Part shown: positions 20,197-29,957 of the stretch, in pieces | Layout: each line of letters opens with the position of its first letter | Position numbering within the stretch: position 1 is the first letter of the stretch | DNA from: Nitrosomonas stercoris | GTDB lineage: Bacteria > Pseudomonadota > Gammaproteobacteria > Burkholderiales > Nitrosomonadaceae | Direction of reading: 5' to 3' | Length of the DNA stretch: 64,000 nucleotides | Assembly (NCBI GenBank): GCA_006742785.1 | Contig: AP019755.1 | Coordinates: 744,001-808,000, forward strand | The notes under the pieces: generated by a model | Databases searched by the model: none | What the model was told of the DNA's origin: nothing | The model's input: the letters and a program-made list of their open reading frames with translations, nothing else | Program-made: the position numbers and the translations under genes

Positions 20197-20832
20197 TTAT
20201 CTGAGCGTTGCAATATATTCAGAGACCGCTTTCATCTCATGTTCACTCATGCGAGAAACAATCATTTGCATGGCATCATTGGTATCGTTTTTACGTGTTC
20301 CTTGACGGAAAGCGTGTAGCTGAGAGAAGGTATAACCAGGATGCTGACCATCAATTCGTGGATAGTGTGGGGGAATACCTTGTCCATTAGGAGAATGACA
20401 ACTAGAACATGCCGGAATATCATCTTCTAGATTACCTCCTTGATAAAGCCTTTTTCCTTCTTCGAGCAAAGATTCATCACTTGCCACACCCGCCTTTGGT
20501 GTTTGCTGCGCGTAATAAGCAGCAACATTGGTCATATCGTCTGCACTTAACATTGCTACCATAGGTGCCATAATTTCACTACTACGCTTGGTCTCCTCTC
20601 CATCTACCACCTTAAAATCATTCAGTTGCTTGGCTGTATATCCTGCTTCCTGACCAGCAAGAATAGGATAAATGGGAATAGCACTATTACCATCAACATT
20701 GTGGCAGCCTGCACACACGCCACTTGCTATTTCCTTGCCTTTCTCAATATCACCCGTGGCCGGAGATTCAGCAAACGCAAGGCCGGAAAATGTGAGTGCG
20801 ATTGCTGCTACAGTAGTTCCAATGAATTTCAT
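20197..20832 (-). CDS. Cytochrome c4 (di-heme)
   Basis: Periplasmic electron carrier of 211 residues with a signal peptide (AIALTFSGLAFA). It has two CxxCH haem sites, CAGCH near residue 40 and CSSCH near 142, in two homologous halves. Each half has a later Met-containing segment as likely sixth ligand (SEIMAPMVAMLS; DAMQMIVSRMSE). Such proteins pass electrons from the quinol-oxidising side to terminal oxidases. It is monocistronic, divergent from the next gene, with its own terminator. Confidence 0.92.
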   Translation of the reverse strand: MKFIGTTVAAIALTFSGLAFAESPATGDIEKGKEIASGVCAGCHNVDGNSAIPIYPILAGQEAGYTAKQLNDFKVVDGEETKRSSEIMAPMVAMLSADDMTNVAAYYAQQTPKAGVASDESLLEEGKRLYQGGNLEDDIPACSSCHSPNGQGIPPHYPRIDGQHPGYTFSQLHAFRQGTRKNDTNDAMQMIVSRMSEHEMKAVSEYIATLR

Positions 20833-20950
20833 GATTGTATAGGCTATAAAGGTTACATTTTAATAAAAGACACAAATTTATGCGTATTCTAGCAAGATTT
20901 GCCGGTTACAGTAAACGCTCCCATTTTATCCATCTCTATCCAACTGTGTG

Positions 20951-21553
20951 ATGAAAAAACTTGCTCTTTTTTTGCTGTTGATAAATATCGGCGCCATCTT
21001 TTATTTCTATGATAAAACTGAGAATAATATTACGGTGCCGCCCTCCCAGTTTCATCCTGAAGAAATAGTACTTTTACCCATTAAAATTACCTGCCTCAAA
21101 TGGGATAAACTAGTGGAACCAATTGCCAGATTAGCGAGAATGGAAATTTCTCAGTGGGGCACCGAAAAAAATCGCATCACTGAAATTCCTCAAAAAAAAA
21201 TAACTATTCATTGGGTACATATCCCCCCCATACGCAGCACCTATGAAACCGCTCGACGCATGACACAACTAGAGAATTTAGACATCATTCATCAGCATAT
21301 TCAGGAAAACCAGGATAACCCGTGGCATAATGCAATTTCCTTAGCCATTCTAACAGAAGGTACTGAAGCTGCTGCGCTTGTAGAAGAGTTGACAGACAAA
21401 GGAATAAAACATGTGGTAAGCAGCGAGCAAACACTTGCACAATCCAGTTTTATTATTCGTAACCCAACCGAACAAATGACTAAAAGCATTCAGCAGCTCG
21501 CTCAGCAATTTCCGAGCACACGGCTTAAAACAACCGAATGTAGCCGTTTATAA
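20951..21553 (+). CDS. Membrane-anchored protein, SPOR-like C-terminal region
   Basis: A 200-residue protein with a single N-terminal membrane anchor (KKLALFLLLINIGAIFYFY). The rest is periplasmic and contains a conserved-looking ITCLKWDKL segment around residue 50 and a C-terminal part with the alternation of a SPOR-like ferredoxin fold (ISLAILTEGTEAAALVEELTDKG). The track also allows GTG at 20948, three bases upstream; ATG 20951 gives the same protein minus one residue. I do not recognise a named family with certainty. If SPOR, it would bind septal glycan. Confidence 0.55.
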   Translation: MKKLALFLLLINIGAIFYFYDKTENNITVPPSQFHPEEIVLLPIKITCLKWDKLVEPIARLARMEISQWGTEKNRITEIPQKKITIHWVHIPPIRSTYETARRMTQLENLDIIHQHIQENQDNPWHNAISLAILTEGTEAAALVEELTDKGIKHVVSSEQTLAQSSFIIRNPTEQMTKSIQQLAQQFPSTRLKTTECSRL

Positions 21554-21720
21554 AGACGAGCCGAATCGGTTTTAATCGCACAAACAAAACCAAGAAATCA
21601 CCTAAATAACCAGCAAAGTAAGTGATTTTCAGAAAATGTCTCACTAAAAAGTTGCAGCTTGCTGCTTTTATAAATTAGTTAAAATACTTATCATGATGAT
21701 TCAAGTAAGTTGGAGTAAGC

Positions 21721-22527
21721 GTGGTTGTTCATATTAAAACAGCGCAGGAAATAGAAACCATGCGCATTGCAGGAAAATTAGCATCTGAGGTACTGGATTA
21801 TATCGAGCCGCATGTTATACCAGGTGTTACCACAGGCGAATTGGATGAGCTATGTCATCACTATATGGTGGATGTACAAAATACAATTCCTGCCCCCTTG
21901 AATTATGCACCACCAGGCCACCGCCCCTATCCCAAATCTATCTGTACTTCTGTCAATCATCAAGTCTGCCACGGCATCCCAGGCGAAAAGAAACTAAAAA
22001 ATGGAGATATCGTCAATCTTGATATCACAGTTATTTATAAGGGTTATCACGGTGATACCAGTCGTATGTACTATGCGGGTGAGCCTTCCATTCAAGCTAA
22101 GCGATTGTGCGAATTTACTTACGAAGCAATGTGGCGCGGTATAGAAACAGTAGGACCGGGCAAACACCTAGGCGACATTGGTTATGCCATCCAACGACTG
22201 GCCGAGAAAAATGGTTACGGTGTTGTTAAAGAATTCTGTGGGCATGGCATTGGCGCAAAATTTCATGAAGATCCACAAGTACTGCACTATGGACGCGCTG
22301 GTACTGGTATTGAACTTAAACCAGGCATGATCTTCACTATTGAACCCATGATTAACGCAGGAAAAGCAGCGATCAAACCACTCCCAGATGGATGGACAAT
22401 TGTTACCAAAGATCGCAGTTTATCCGCCCAATGGGAACATACCATACTGGTTACTGATACCGGTTACGAAGTATTAACGGTATCGGCAGGTACGCCAGCC
22501 AAACCAGACTACCAGTTCTCAACCTAA
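21721..22527 (+). CDS. map: Methionine aminopeptidase, type I
   Basis: Removes the initiator Met from nascent proteins. The two-metal ligands are visible: D in NLDITVIYKGYHGDTSR (two Asp), H in GHGIGAKFHEDP, E in FTIEPMINAG and E in QWEHTILV. Starts with GTG at 21721; GGAG lies 8 bases upstream. 268 residues, normal for type I. First of map-rph-rdgB-hemW on the plus strand. Confidence 0.96.
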   Translation: MVVHIKTAQEIETMRIAGKLASEVLDYIEPHVIPGVTTGELDELCHHYMVDVQNTIPAPLNYAPPGHRPYPKSICTSVNHQVCHGIPGEKKLKNGDIVNLDITVIYKGYHGDTSRMYYAGEPSIQAKRLCEFTYEAMWRGIETVGPGKHLGDIGYAIQRLAEKNGYGVVKEFCGHGIGAKFHEDPQVLHYGRAGTGIELKPGMIFTIEPMINAGKAAIKPLPDGWTIVTKDRSLSAQWEHTILVTDTGYEVLTVSAGTPAKPDYQFST

Positions 22528-22553
22528 CACCTTAAATACCTATTTATCTACTT

Positions 22554-23282
22554 ATGTCACGCCATAATCATCGCGCCCCGACGCAAATGCGCCCGATCAA
22601 CATAACTCGCCATTACACACGTCACGCAGAAGGCTCTGTGCTAATTGAATATGGTGAAACTAAAGTTATCTGTACTGCCAGCGTAATAGAAAAAATCCCG
22701 CCATTTCTCAAAGGAGCAGGACAAGGCTGGCTAACTGCAGAATACGGCATGCTGCCGCGTTCCACCGGTGAGCGCATGCAGCGTGAAGCAGCCAGAGGCA
22801 AACAATCTGGGCGCACCATGGAAATCCAGCGCCTCATTGGTCGAGCATTACGCTCCATTTTGGACCTGAAACAAATAGGGGAGCGTACTATCCAGATTGA
22901 TTGCGATGTCATTCAAGCAGATGGAGGAACCCGCACCGCCAGCATTACCGGTGCATTTGTTGCATTACACGATGCCATTGAATACTTGCGCACCCAGCAA
23001 ACGATTATAACCAATCCCATTCAGGATCAAGTGGCTGCTGTTTCGGTTGGTTTATTGCAAGGTCAGCCGCTATTAGATCTGGATTATATGGAAGACTCCA
23101 ATTGCGACACAGATCTCAATATTGTCATGACCGGTAATCTTGGCTTGGTGGAAGTACAAGGTACAGCAGAAAAGGTTGCTTTCAGCCGTCAAGAACTCAA
23201 TACAATGCTGGACATGGCACAACAAGGCCTACAGGAATTATTTGCATTGCAACGCAAAGTGCTTGCGGCAGTAGCTTCTTAA
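22554..23282 (+). CDS. rph: Ribonuclease PH
   Basis: Phosphorolytic 3'-exoribonuclease that trims tRNA precursors. The N-terminus ([22 protein letters not shown]) is characteristic. Further boxes are [16 protein letters not shown], the RNA-binding [16 protein letters not shown] and the phosphate/metal region [17 protein letters not shown]. 242 residues, full length, unlike the truncated K-12 allele. 26 bases after map. Confidence 0.96.
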   Translation: MSRHNHRAPTQMRPINITRHYTRHAEGSVLIEYGETKVICTASVIEKIPPFLKGAGQGWLTAEYGMLPRSTGERMQREAARGKQSGRTMEIQRLIGRALRSILDLKQIGERTIQIDCDVIQADGGTRTASITGAFVALHDAIEYLRTQQTIITNPIQDQVAAVSVGLLQGQPLLDLDYMEDSNCDTDLNIVMTGNLGLVEVQGTAEKVAFSRQELNTMLDMAQQGLQELFALQRKVLAAVAS

Positions 23283-23292
23283 GCAAAGAATA

Positions 23293-23898
23293 ATGACAGA
23301 TTCTCTGAAAAAAATTGTCATCGCCAGCAGCAATCCAGGTAAGCTTGTCGAAATTAGAAAGTTATTAGCTCCATTAGAAATTGAAGTAGTCACTCAAGCA
23401 TCGCTCGGCGTCACCGAAGCAGAGGAACCTTTTTCAACCTTTGTAGAAAATGCACTGGCTAAAGCACGTCATGCTAGTGCAGCAACTGGGCTACCAGCCC
23501 TAGCAGATGATTCAGGAATATGTGTTTATGCTTTGCAAGGTGCACCTGGTGTGTTGTCTGCTCGCTACGCAGGTGAACCGCGTTCTGATGAACGCAACAA
23601 CTACAAATTAATCACCACATTACAACAGCAGTCCGATCGCCGTGCTTATTACTACTGTGTCATTGTTCTGCTACGGCATGCACAAGATCCTCAGCCTGTA
23701 ATTGTTGACGCCACCTGGCAAGGAGAAATCATCCTTGAACCAAGAGGGCAAGGCGGATTTGGCTATGATCCCCATTTTCTTCTGCCACAGCTAGGTAAAA
23801 CTGCAGCCGAACTGCCCATGGAAGAAAAAAACAGCATCAGTCATCGCGGTAAGGCACTTGCCAAATTAGTACAGCAACTGATCAAATATAAGAACTAG
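23293..23898 (+). CDS. rdgB: XTP/dITP diphosphatase (non-canonical purine NTP pyrophosphatase)
   Basis: House-cleaning enzyme hydrolysing ITP, dITP and XTP. Signature parts are IVIASSNPGKLVEIRKLL at the N-terminus, TFVENALAKARHA, ADDSGICVYALQGAPG and, near the end, GGFGYDPHFLLP and SHRGKAL. 201 residues. Ten bases after rph. Confidence 0.95.
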   Translation: MTDSLKKIVIASSNPGKLVEIRKLLAPLEIEVVTQASLGVTEAEEPFSTFVENALAKARHASAATGLPALADDSGICVYALQGAPGVLSARYAGEPRSDERNNYKLITTLQQQSDRRAYYYCVIVLLRHAQDPQPVIVDATWQGEIILEPRGQGGFGYDPHFLLPQLGKTAAELPMEEKNSISHRGKALAKLVQQLIKYKN

Positions 23899-23932
23899 TT
23901 ATTATTTGATTGATCACAACTCATTTGTCCGC

Positions 23933-25189
23933 ATGAAAAAAGCAACGCCAGTGTTATCTCTATCTACTTCTGCCTCAACATCACCCCGCTTGACAGAGCT
24001 TCCTCCCTTAAGTCTTTATATCCATCTACCTTGGTGCGTTAAAAAATGTCCGTATTGCGACTTCAATTCGCATGCTATCAATGCTGACAAGACCTTTCCT
24101 GAAGCTGAGTATATTGTAGCCCTCAAGCGTGATTTGGAATTATCTCTTCCTCTAATCTGGAGACGCCCTATTACCAGCGTATTTTTTGGAGGAGGCACAC
24201 CCAGTTTGTTTAGTGGCGCTGCCATTGAAGAAATACTCTCCTATGCGCGTATGTTGCTATCTTTCGCACTCGACATTGAAATTACACTGGAAGCCAATCC
24301 AGGCACGCTGGAAGCGCAAAAATTTGTAGATTTTCGATCAGCAGGCATTAATCGACTATCCATCGGCATTCAAAGTTTCAACCCCAAGCACTTGCAAGCC
24401 TTAGGACGCATTCATAACGAAACAGAAGCAAAGCGCGCCATAGAACAGGCACAGCCACATTTTGACAACATCAACCTGGATCTGATGTACGCCCTGCCCG
24501 AGCAAGCACTAGAGGAAGCACAGCAGGATATCAACACAGCCTGCAGCTGGGGCGTTGCACATCTTTCTGCTTACCATTTAACTCTCGAACCCAATACATG
24601 GTTTTATCGCCATCCTCCTAAGTTGCCCGATGAGGATATTGCTGCGGATATGCAAATAATGATCGAGCACACACTAGCCGAAAAAGGCTACCAACACTAC
24701 GAAACTTCTGCATTTGCGCAACCAAGAAAAAGATGTATGCACAACCTGAATTATTGGCAATATGGCGACTACCTAGGAATTGGAGCAGGTGCGCATAGCA
24801 AGATTAGCTTTCGCGATAAAATTATCCGACAAATGCGCCATAAACATCCTCGCCATTACATGGAGCAAGTAATGGCACAAGATGCACATCTTGACGACTT
24901 AATCGCCACCGAACACACCGTCACTTCGCAAGATCGTAGCTTTGAATTCATGATGAATGCTCTGCGCTTAACAGATGGCTTTGACCCAAGATTGTTTCAC
25001 GCACACACCGGCTTAACAATTTCTTCCATCCAACAACAACTCACCACTGCTGAAGAAAGAGGATTCGTCGACTGGCAACATGATTGCATCCGACCAACAA
25101 CCAACGGACGAAAATTTCTAAATGATCTGCTCGAAATTTTTCTACCAGAACAAAAACAAAGCAACCATTCACACAGAACGCAACCATAA
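23933..25189 (+). CDS. hemW: HemW-like radical SAM protein (haem chaperone)
   Basis: Radical SAM protein of the HemN/HemW family. The cluster motif is CVKKCPYCDF (CX3CX2C) near residue 42, and GGGTPS and LDLMYALPEQ follow. The HemW-type C-terminal region (HNLNYWQYGDYLGIGAGAHS) and the lack of HemN's long N-terminal part favour HemW, a haem-trafficking factor, over an oxygen-independent coproporphyrinogen oxidase. I start at ATG 23933 (418 residues); the TTG at 23906 is in frame but less likely. Last gene of the map-rph-rdgB-hemW run. Confidence 0.9.
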   Translation: MKKATPVLSLSTSASTSPRLTELPPLSLYIHLPWCVKKCPYCDFNSHAINADKTFPEAEYIVALKRDLELSLPLIWRRPITSVFFGGGTPSLFSGAAIEEILSYARMLLSFALDIEITLEANPGTLEAQKFVDFRSAGINRLSIGIQSFNPKHLQALGRIHNETEAKRAIEQAQPHFDNINLDLMYALPEQALEEAQQDINTACSWGVAHLSAYHLTLEPNTWFYRHPPKLPDEDIAADMQIMIEHTLAEKGYQHYETSAFAQPRKRCMHNLNYWQYGDYLGIGAGAHSKISFRDKIIRQMRHKHPRHYMEQVMAQDAHLDDLIATEHTVTSQDRSFEFMMNALRLTDGFDPRLFHAHTGLTISSIQQQLTTAEERGFVDWQHDCIRPTTNGRKFLNDLLEIFLPEQKQSNHSHRTQP

Positions 25190-25298
25190 AGTGTTAGTGA
25201 ATACTTTCTATATAAATCCTACTGATTTTGTTACTGTTCCACTAACTCCACAAATAATAGCTTTCCTATGATCAACTTCAATTATTCAGTTTATTTAA

Positions 25299-26780
25299 TC
25301 AGGGCAACCTATTCATCAGCTCTTTAAAACTACTCAACCCAGCTTCCAGGTGCTCAACGATTTTTTCAGCAAGTTCGTCCGGCTCAGACAAGTTATCTAA
25401 ATCCGTTAGGCTTTTATCGCGTAGCCAAAAAATATCCAAACTGGTTTTATCACGCGCAATGAGTTCTTCGTAACTGTATTTACGCCAACGGCCATCGGGG
25501 TTGTTTTCTTCATGCCAAGTTTCAGTGCGCGCATGAATATTTTCAGGGTTATAACACGCAATAAAATCGGTTAAATCTTCATAGCGCATCGGCGAACGCT
25601 TGAGCGTGTGGTGAATATTGGTGCGGTAATCGTAGAACCAAACCTCTTTTGTCCAAGGCTCTGGGCTGGCGGGTTGGTTATCAAAAAACAACACGTTGGC
25701 TTTTACACCTTGCGCATAAAAAATACCTGTTGGCAGGCGCAAAACAGTGTGCAGGTTGGTATTTTCTAATAGCTTTTTGCGGATAGTTTCGCCCGCACCG
25801 CCTTCAAACAACACGTTATCTGGCACCACCACAGCAGCTTTGCCTGTGGTTTTTAGCATACTGCGAATATGTTGCACAAAATTAAGCTGCTTGTTCGAGG
25901 TCGTCGCCCAAAAATCTTGACGGTTATAAGTGAGATCTTCGGTTTCTTGCTCGCCTTCTTCATTGGTAAAACTCATCGAGCTTTTCTTACCAAACGGCGG
26001 ATTAGCCAGCACATAATCCACGCTGATCGGGCTAGGCGCTATCAACGCATCGTTAGGGGAAACCAAGCTTTCACCGTCAATTTCGCCGATGTTATGCAAA
26101 AACATATTCATCAAACACAGGCGGCGCGTGTTGGCGACAATTTCATTGCCATGAAATGTCTGGTGCTTTAAAAAATGCTTTTGTTCTTTATCGAGCTGAT
26201 AATTTTTTGCATCACTTAAAAAATCATACGCCGCTAAAAAGAAACCACCGGTACCGCAAGCAGGGTCGGCGATGGTTTTATTTGGCTCTGGGCGCACACA
26301 TTCCACCATGGCGCGAATTAAAGAGCGTGGCGTAAAATATTGCCCCGCACCCGATTTTGTATCTTCGGCATTGCGCTCTAAAATGCCTTCATAAATATCG
26401 CCCTTAACATCAGCGCCCATCACCAGCCAACTGGTGCTGTTAATCATGTCGATTAAGCGAAACAGCTTGGCGGGATCTTGAATCTTATTTTGTGCTTTGG
26501 TGAATATTTGCCCCAACATGCCTTGGCGTTTGCCTAGCTCGCGCAAAATTTCCACATACAGCACTTCCAGCTCGGCGCCTTTTTTGCTGGTTAGCGCTTG
26601 CCAGTTATAACGCGCAGGTATGCCCACATCGCGGTTATAAGGCGGCTTGCTATATTCATCCGCCATTTTCAAAAAAATAAGGTAAGTGAGTTGCTCTAAA
26701 TAATCGCCATAGCCCACGCCGTCATCACGCAAGGTGGTACAAAAACTCCAAACACGGGAAACGATGGAAGCGGTATTCAT
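25299..26780 (-). CDS. hsdM: Type I restriction-modification system, N6-adenine methyltransferase subunit
   Basis: Methylates adenine within the HsdS-defined site and forms the core of the restriction complex. It has an N-terminal HsdM helical domain (RVWSFCTTLRDDGVGYGDYLE), the SAM-contact region GQYFTPRSLIRAM, motif I (ADPACGTGGFFLAAYD) and motif IV (VLANPPFGKK, the NPPF catalytic box). 493 residues, intact. It is last in the minus-strand cluster, separated from hsdS by three other genes and an insertion element, so its transcription may be reduced. Confidence 0.95.
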   Translation of the reverse strand: MNTASIVSRVWSFCTTLRDDGVGYGDYLEQLTYLIFLKMADEYSKPPYNRDVGIPARYNWQALTSKKGAELEVLYVEILRELGKRQGMLGQIFTKAQNKIQDPAKLFRLIDMINSTSWLVMGADVKGDIYEGILERNAEDTKSGAGQYFTPRSLIRAMVECVRPEPNKTIADPACGTGGFFLAAYDFLSDAKNYQLDKEQKHFLKHQTFHGNEIVANTRRLCLMNMFLHNIGEIDGESLVSPNDALIAPSPISVDYVLANPPFGKKSSMSFTNEEGEQETEDLTYNRQDFWATTSNKQLNFVQHIRSMLKTTGKAAVVVPDNVLFEGGAGETIRKKLLENTNLHTVLRLPTGIFYAQGVKANVLFFDNQPASPEPWTKEVWFYDYRTNIHHTLKRSPMRYEDLTDFIACYNPENIHARTETWHEENNPDGRWRKYSYEELIARDKTSLDIFWLRDKSLTDLDNLSEPDELAEKIVEHLEAGLSSFKELMNRLP

Positions 26781-26803
26781 GTCAAAATCTCTTGGTTAGT
26801 TCT

Positions 26804-28024
26804 CTACAAATAGGTTAAAGGCAAAGCGACTAAATTTTCTGCCAACCAAAGCTTTTGCGGATATTGGTTAATTAATGTTCCATGAGCAATAGTTAACTCG
26901 TCGGCGGGTAGGTGATTGCGCAATACATCAAACGCTTTAGCCATTTTTTTAGTTGGGTTGGCAGTAATTTTTATTTCAATAGGGTACAAGATACGCCCAT
27001 CTTCAATAATTAAATCAATTTCTTTCTGATCGTTATCGCGATAAAAGTAAAGCGGGGGTTCTTTTCCTTGATGGTAAAAAGACTTGATAATCTCGCTTAC
27101 CACAAAGGTTTCAAAAAACTGCCCGCTTTTTGCCCCCTGCTGTATTGTTTCAGGCGTTAACCATTTCGTCAGCCACGCCATTAAACCGGTATCCAGCATA
27201 TAAACCTTGGGCGTTTTAATGGCGCGTTTAAGGTGATTATTGGCATAAGGCTGCAACAAATAAATAATGCCCGACGTTTGTAAAATATTGACCCAGCGCT
27301 TGATGGTATCCACCGATACGCCGACATCCTGCGCTACTTTATTGTAATTAAGCAGCTCGCCACTGCGTGCGGCAATGGCCACCATAAAGCGGGTGAAATC
27401 TAAACTGCTGCTAACATTGGCTATGTGCCTCACATCACGCTCAATGTAAGTGGCAACGTAAGACGCATAGTAAGTGTGCCAATCAGTTTCTTGCTGATAC
27501 AGCCTTGGCATATAACCTTGATGAATGGTTTGCCACAGCGCATGGGCTTTAAGCGGGCATTGCTCGCGTTGCTGCAAATACGCGGCACTAGGAATAAAAG
27601 GCAAAGCAAAATCGTTTTGTTCTATTTCCCGTAAAGATAAACCCGACAACTTTAAAATGGCCACACGCCCCGCCAAGGTTTCACTCATATTTTGCATTAG
27701 CTCAAACGCTTGCGAACCCGACAGCAAAAACAGGCCATTTCGCTGTTGCTTATCTATGGCTAATTTTAAGAGCGAGAACAGTTCTGGGGCGTATTGCACC
27801 TCATCCAAAATGACGTTCTCGGGATAGTTTAATAAAAATAACTGCGGCTCTTGCTTAGCTTGAGCAAGCAACAAAGGGTCATCAAAACTGACATACACAT
27901 AATCTTGAGCGACATGCTGCAACAAGGTCGACTTGCCCACTTGCCTAGGGCCAGTCACCAAAACCGCAGGGAATTGCTGCATCAAAGTACGAAGCCTGTT
28001 GTGCAAATGACGAGGAATATACAT
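26804..28024 (-). CDS. AAA+ ATPase with DUF4143 domain
   Basis: A 406-residue protein of the large AAA_14/DUF4143 group. Walker A is GPRQVGKSTL near residue 26 and Walker B NVILDEVQYAPELF near 70; GLFLLSGSQAFEL is the sensor strand. The C-terminal half has a winged-helix piece (YNKVAQDVGVSVDTIKRWVNIL) and a nuclease-like beta strand set (KEIDLIIEDGRILYPIEIKI: D, then E-x-K spacing). Members are common accessory genes in defence islands; the role is unproven. 23 bases upstream of hsdM, same direction. Confidence 0.85.
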   Translation of the reverse strand: MYIPRHLHNRLRTLMQQFPAVLVTGPRQVGKSTLLQHVAQDYVYVSFDDPLLLAQAKQEPQLFLLNYPENVILDEVQYAPELFSLLKLAIDKQQRNGLFLLSGSQAFELMQNMSETLAGRVAILKLSGLSLREIEQNDFALPFIPSAAYLQQREQCPLKAHALWQTIHQGYMPRLYQQETDWHTYYASYVATYIERDVRHIANVSSSLDFTRFMVAIAARSGELLNYNKVAQDVGVSVDTIKRWVNILQTSGIIYLLQPYANNHLKRAIKTPKVYMLDTGLMAWLTKWLTPETIQQGAKSGQFFETFVVSEIIKSFYHQGKEPPLYFYRDNDQKEIDLIIEDGRILYPIEIKITANPTKKMAKAFDVLRNHLPADELTIAHGTLINQYPQKLWLAENLVALPLTYL

Positions 28025-28054
28025 AATAAATTGCGTGTGATTTACGATTGCATC

Positions 28055-28327
28055 TTAATATAAACGAAGTATGAGTGGCGCGTCTAGTGAAAGACTGAAT
28101 TTATACACCAAGTGACGAAAAGCGTAACTTAATGTGCAATTTAGCGCTTGGCAGCGTAAGCGTATTAAAAAATAAGTGCGGTCTTCGTCGGTTTCAAAGA
28201 TAGGTTTAGGCGAGCCGTTGCGTGCCATTTTTTCAAATATTTTCGGTAAACCAGTGGAGCGGCCTTCGGTTAAATCCAGCTCTTTTAAAAACTCGCCAAT
28301 GCGGCGATTACGATAACGACGGCTCAC
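28055..28327 (-). pseudogene. C-terminal remnant of an AlbA_2/RecG-like ATP-binding regulator
   Basis: About 60 codons retain the conserved tail of the AlbA_2-domain 'putative DNA-binding/ATP-binding' family: RRYRNRRIGEFLKELDLTEG, RSTGLPKIF, NGSPKPIFETDEDRTYFLIRL. The upstream catalytic portion is missing, because mrr ends at 28332 and the reading frame just before is out of phase. The last 30 codons to 28055 do not resemble the family. The frame formally opens with TTG at 28354. Such genes are frequent neighbours of type I systems, so this is most likely a deletion remnant. Confidence 0.65.
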
Positions 28328-28331
28328 TGAA

Positions 28332-29234
28332 TTATTCAAAATAATCTGAATCAAGCGAGGGTACTTTTAAGGTGCGTGATGTTACACCCACTTCGGTGTC
28401 CATCATCAAGTTCACTAAACGCTCACCATCAATTAACACAATACCTTCAACAGATTTTGCAAAATCTAGCGCCTGCGCAGTAAAAGCAGAGGTGGTAATA
28501 AACACTCCTCGCTTGGCTTTTTGACCCGCTAACGCACCATAAAAAGCTTGCAGCTCTGGACGACCGACCGTGCCTTGCCAGCGTTTTGCCTGTACATAAA
28601 CTTTTTCTAAACCCAGCTTATCTAAAGAAATAACGCCATCAATACCTGCATCACCACTACCGCCAACGCGCTGTAAATCTTGTCGGCTAATGCCGTAGCC
28701 CAAACCATGCAACACATCTAAAACAATGACTTCAAAACGACTGGGTGTGACGGCTAGCAATACCTCTAATAACTCGCCTGCGGTGGCTTGTCGCAATGCT
28801 TGCAAAGCTTGCTCTAATTGATCATCGGGGCTGGCTTGCCCACTTAACGGCTCATCAAAAACGGCCGCTTTATTATCTTCTGCTGCTGAAAGGCCGTCGT
28901 AGTAGCTATTGGCAATACGCTGTATTTCATCTTCTACAATAGCTCCAGAGTTTTGCTTGATATAAACAACCCCCTCTTTGCTTAACTGCCATAAACCACG
29001 GCGAGGACTAAAAGATAAGCCTACGCGCTTTAGTCGATCATGTGCCCAGCCGCAACGATTTTTGTAAACGGCTTGCCCACTGCTTAATAACTCTGAGCGC
29101 TGCTCTTGCGTTAATTGCAAATAATCTGCAGCCGCATCATGCACTTCAGCAGCGCGTAACCCTTCAGGATACTGCTGCAAAATCCGTAAGATAGGTTCAA
29201 TAAACTGGTCATAAGTAGGAAGTGAGATATTCAT
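28332..29234 (-). CDS. mrr: Mrr-type restriction endonuclease
   Basis: A 300-residue protein with an N-terminal winged-helix Mrr_N domain (about 1-95) and a C-terminal PD-(D/E)xK nuclease domain (about 160-285). The active-site string is visible as GSGDAGIDGVIS, then VYVQAKRWQG (D and Q-x-K). Mrr enzymes cut methylated DNA, or act as IV-type partners. Its place between hsdS and hsdM on the same strand is like other composite defence loci. Intact. Confidence 0.88.
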   Translation of the reverse strand: MNISLPTYDQFIEPILRILQQYPEGLRAAEVHDAAADYLQLTQEQRSELLSSGQAVYKNRCGWAHDRLKRVGLSFSPRRGLWQLSKEGVVYIKQNSGAIVEDEIQRIANSYYDGLSAAEDNKAAVFDEPLSGQASPDDQLEQALQALRQATAGELLEVLLAVTPSRFEVIVLDVLHGLGYGISRQDLQRVGGSGDAGIDGVISLDKLGLEKVYVQAKRWQGTVGRPELQAFYGALAGQKAKRGVFITTSAFTAQALDFAKSVEGIVLIDGERLVNLMMDTEVGVTSRTLKVPSLDSDYFE

Positions 29235-29591
29235 AAAAACCTAAACTATTTGTTTTGTTCGCTACAAGAGTTTGCGTACCCAATATAATTAAACAGCAGT
29301 GCTGCACAACATCTGACCGTTTTCCTCTGCCACACCAAATCTAAGATTATCGAAGGTGAATGACATTTAGCTCTCTCTTGTTAAAGTTAACTTTCCCGAA
29401 AATGCTTTTTTAAGTATCGATTGTCGTAGTAGTTCTGCTTTGGCTAAAGCGCTTTCGATTTCTTTTTCGTTTTGTTCGATGATGGAGAGTTTTTCTTCGA
29501 GTATTATTACCAATTTATCGGCTTCCTTTTGTGTTATTACGGGCACTAAGAGCCCGTTTACGATCTCATCATTATTCCTTACGATACGTGG

Positions 29592-29957
29592 ATGAAGAGA
29601 ACAAAATATGCCAGTGATATTAGCAAAGAGAAGTTTGCCGAGATAGAGCCGCTATTGCGTAGCGTGAGGCGCAGCACCAAACCCACGACAATAGATTTGT
29701 ATGAAGTATTTTGTGCTGTGCTGTATCTGCTGCGTACTGGTTGCCAGTGGAGATTTTTGCCCGGAGAGTTTCCCAAATGGCAGAGTGTATATGCCTATTG
29801 GCGCAAATGGAATGAGCCTGACCAGCACGGCGTGAGCGTGCTGGAGCAGGCATTAAAAAAATCAGGTTGGCGCGGCCCGAGAGAAACTGGGGCGCAACGC
29901 TTGCAGCACGTTCTTGATTGTGGACGCGCAAAGCGTGAAGAATACAGACACGGCTGA
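29592..29957 (+). CDS. IS5-family transposase, first frame (copy A)
   Basis: 121 residues, beginning M-K-R-T-K-Y-A-S-D-I, containing the N-terminal region of the DUF4096-type transposase (DLYEVFCAVLYLLRTGCQWR then FPKWQSVYAYWRKW). The catalytic domain lies in the next frame. The two overlap by 44 bases. A run of seven A (in codons for L-K-K) lies just upstream of the overlap and could be a slippage point; to join the frames the ribosome must move +1 (or -2). Confidence 0.85.
   Translation: MKRTKYASDISKEKFAEIEPLLRSVRRSTKPTTIDLYEVFCAVLYLLRTGCQWRFLPGEFPKWQSVYAYWRKWNEPDQHGVSVLEQALKKSGWRGPRETGAQRLQHVLDCGRAKREEYRHG

Noticed and set aside
28055-28330. attC or integron-type site at the end of the AlbA_2 remnant
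   Set aside because: I could not find paired core sites or a folded hairpin with integron-like spacing.
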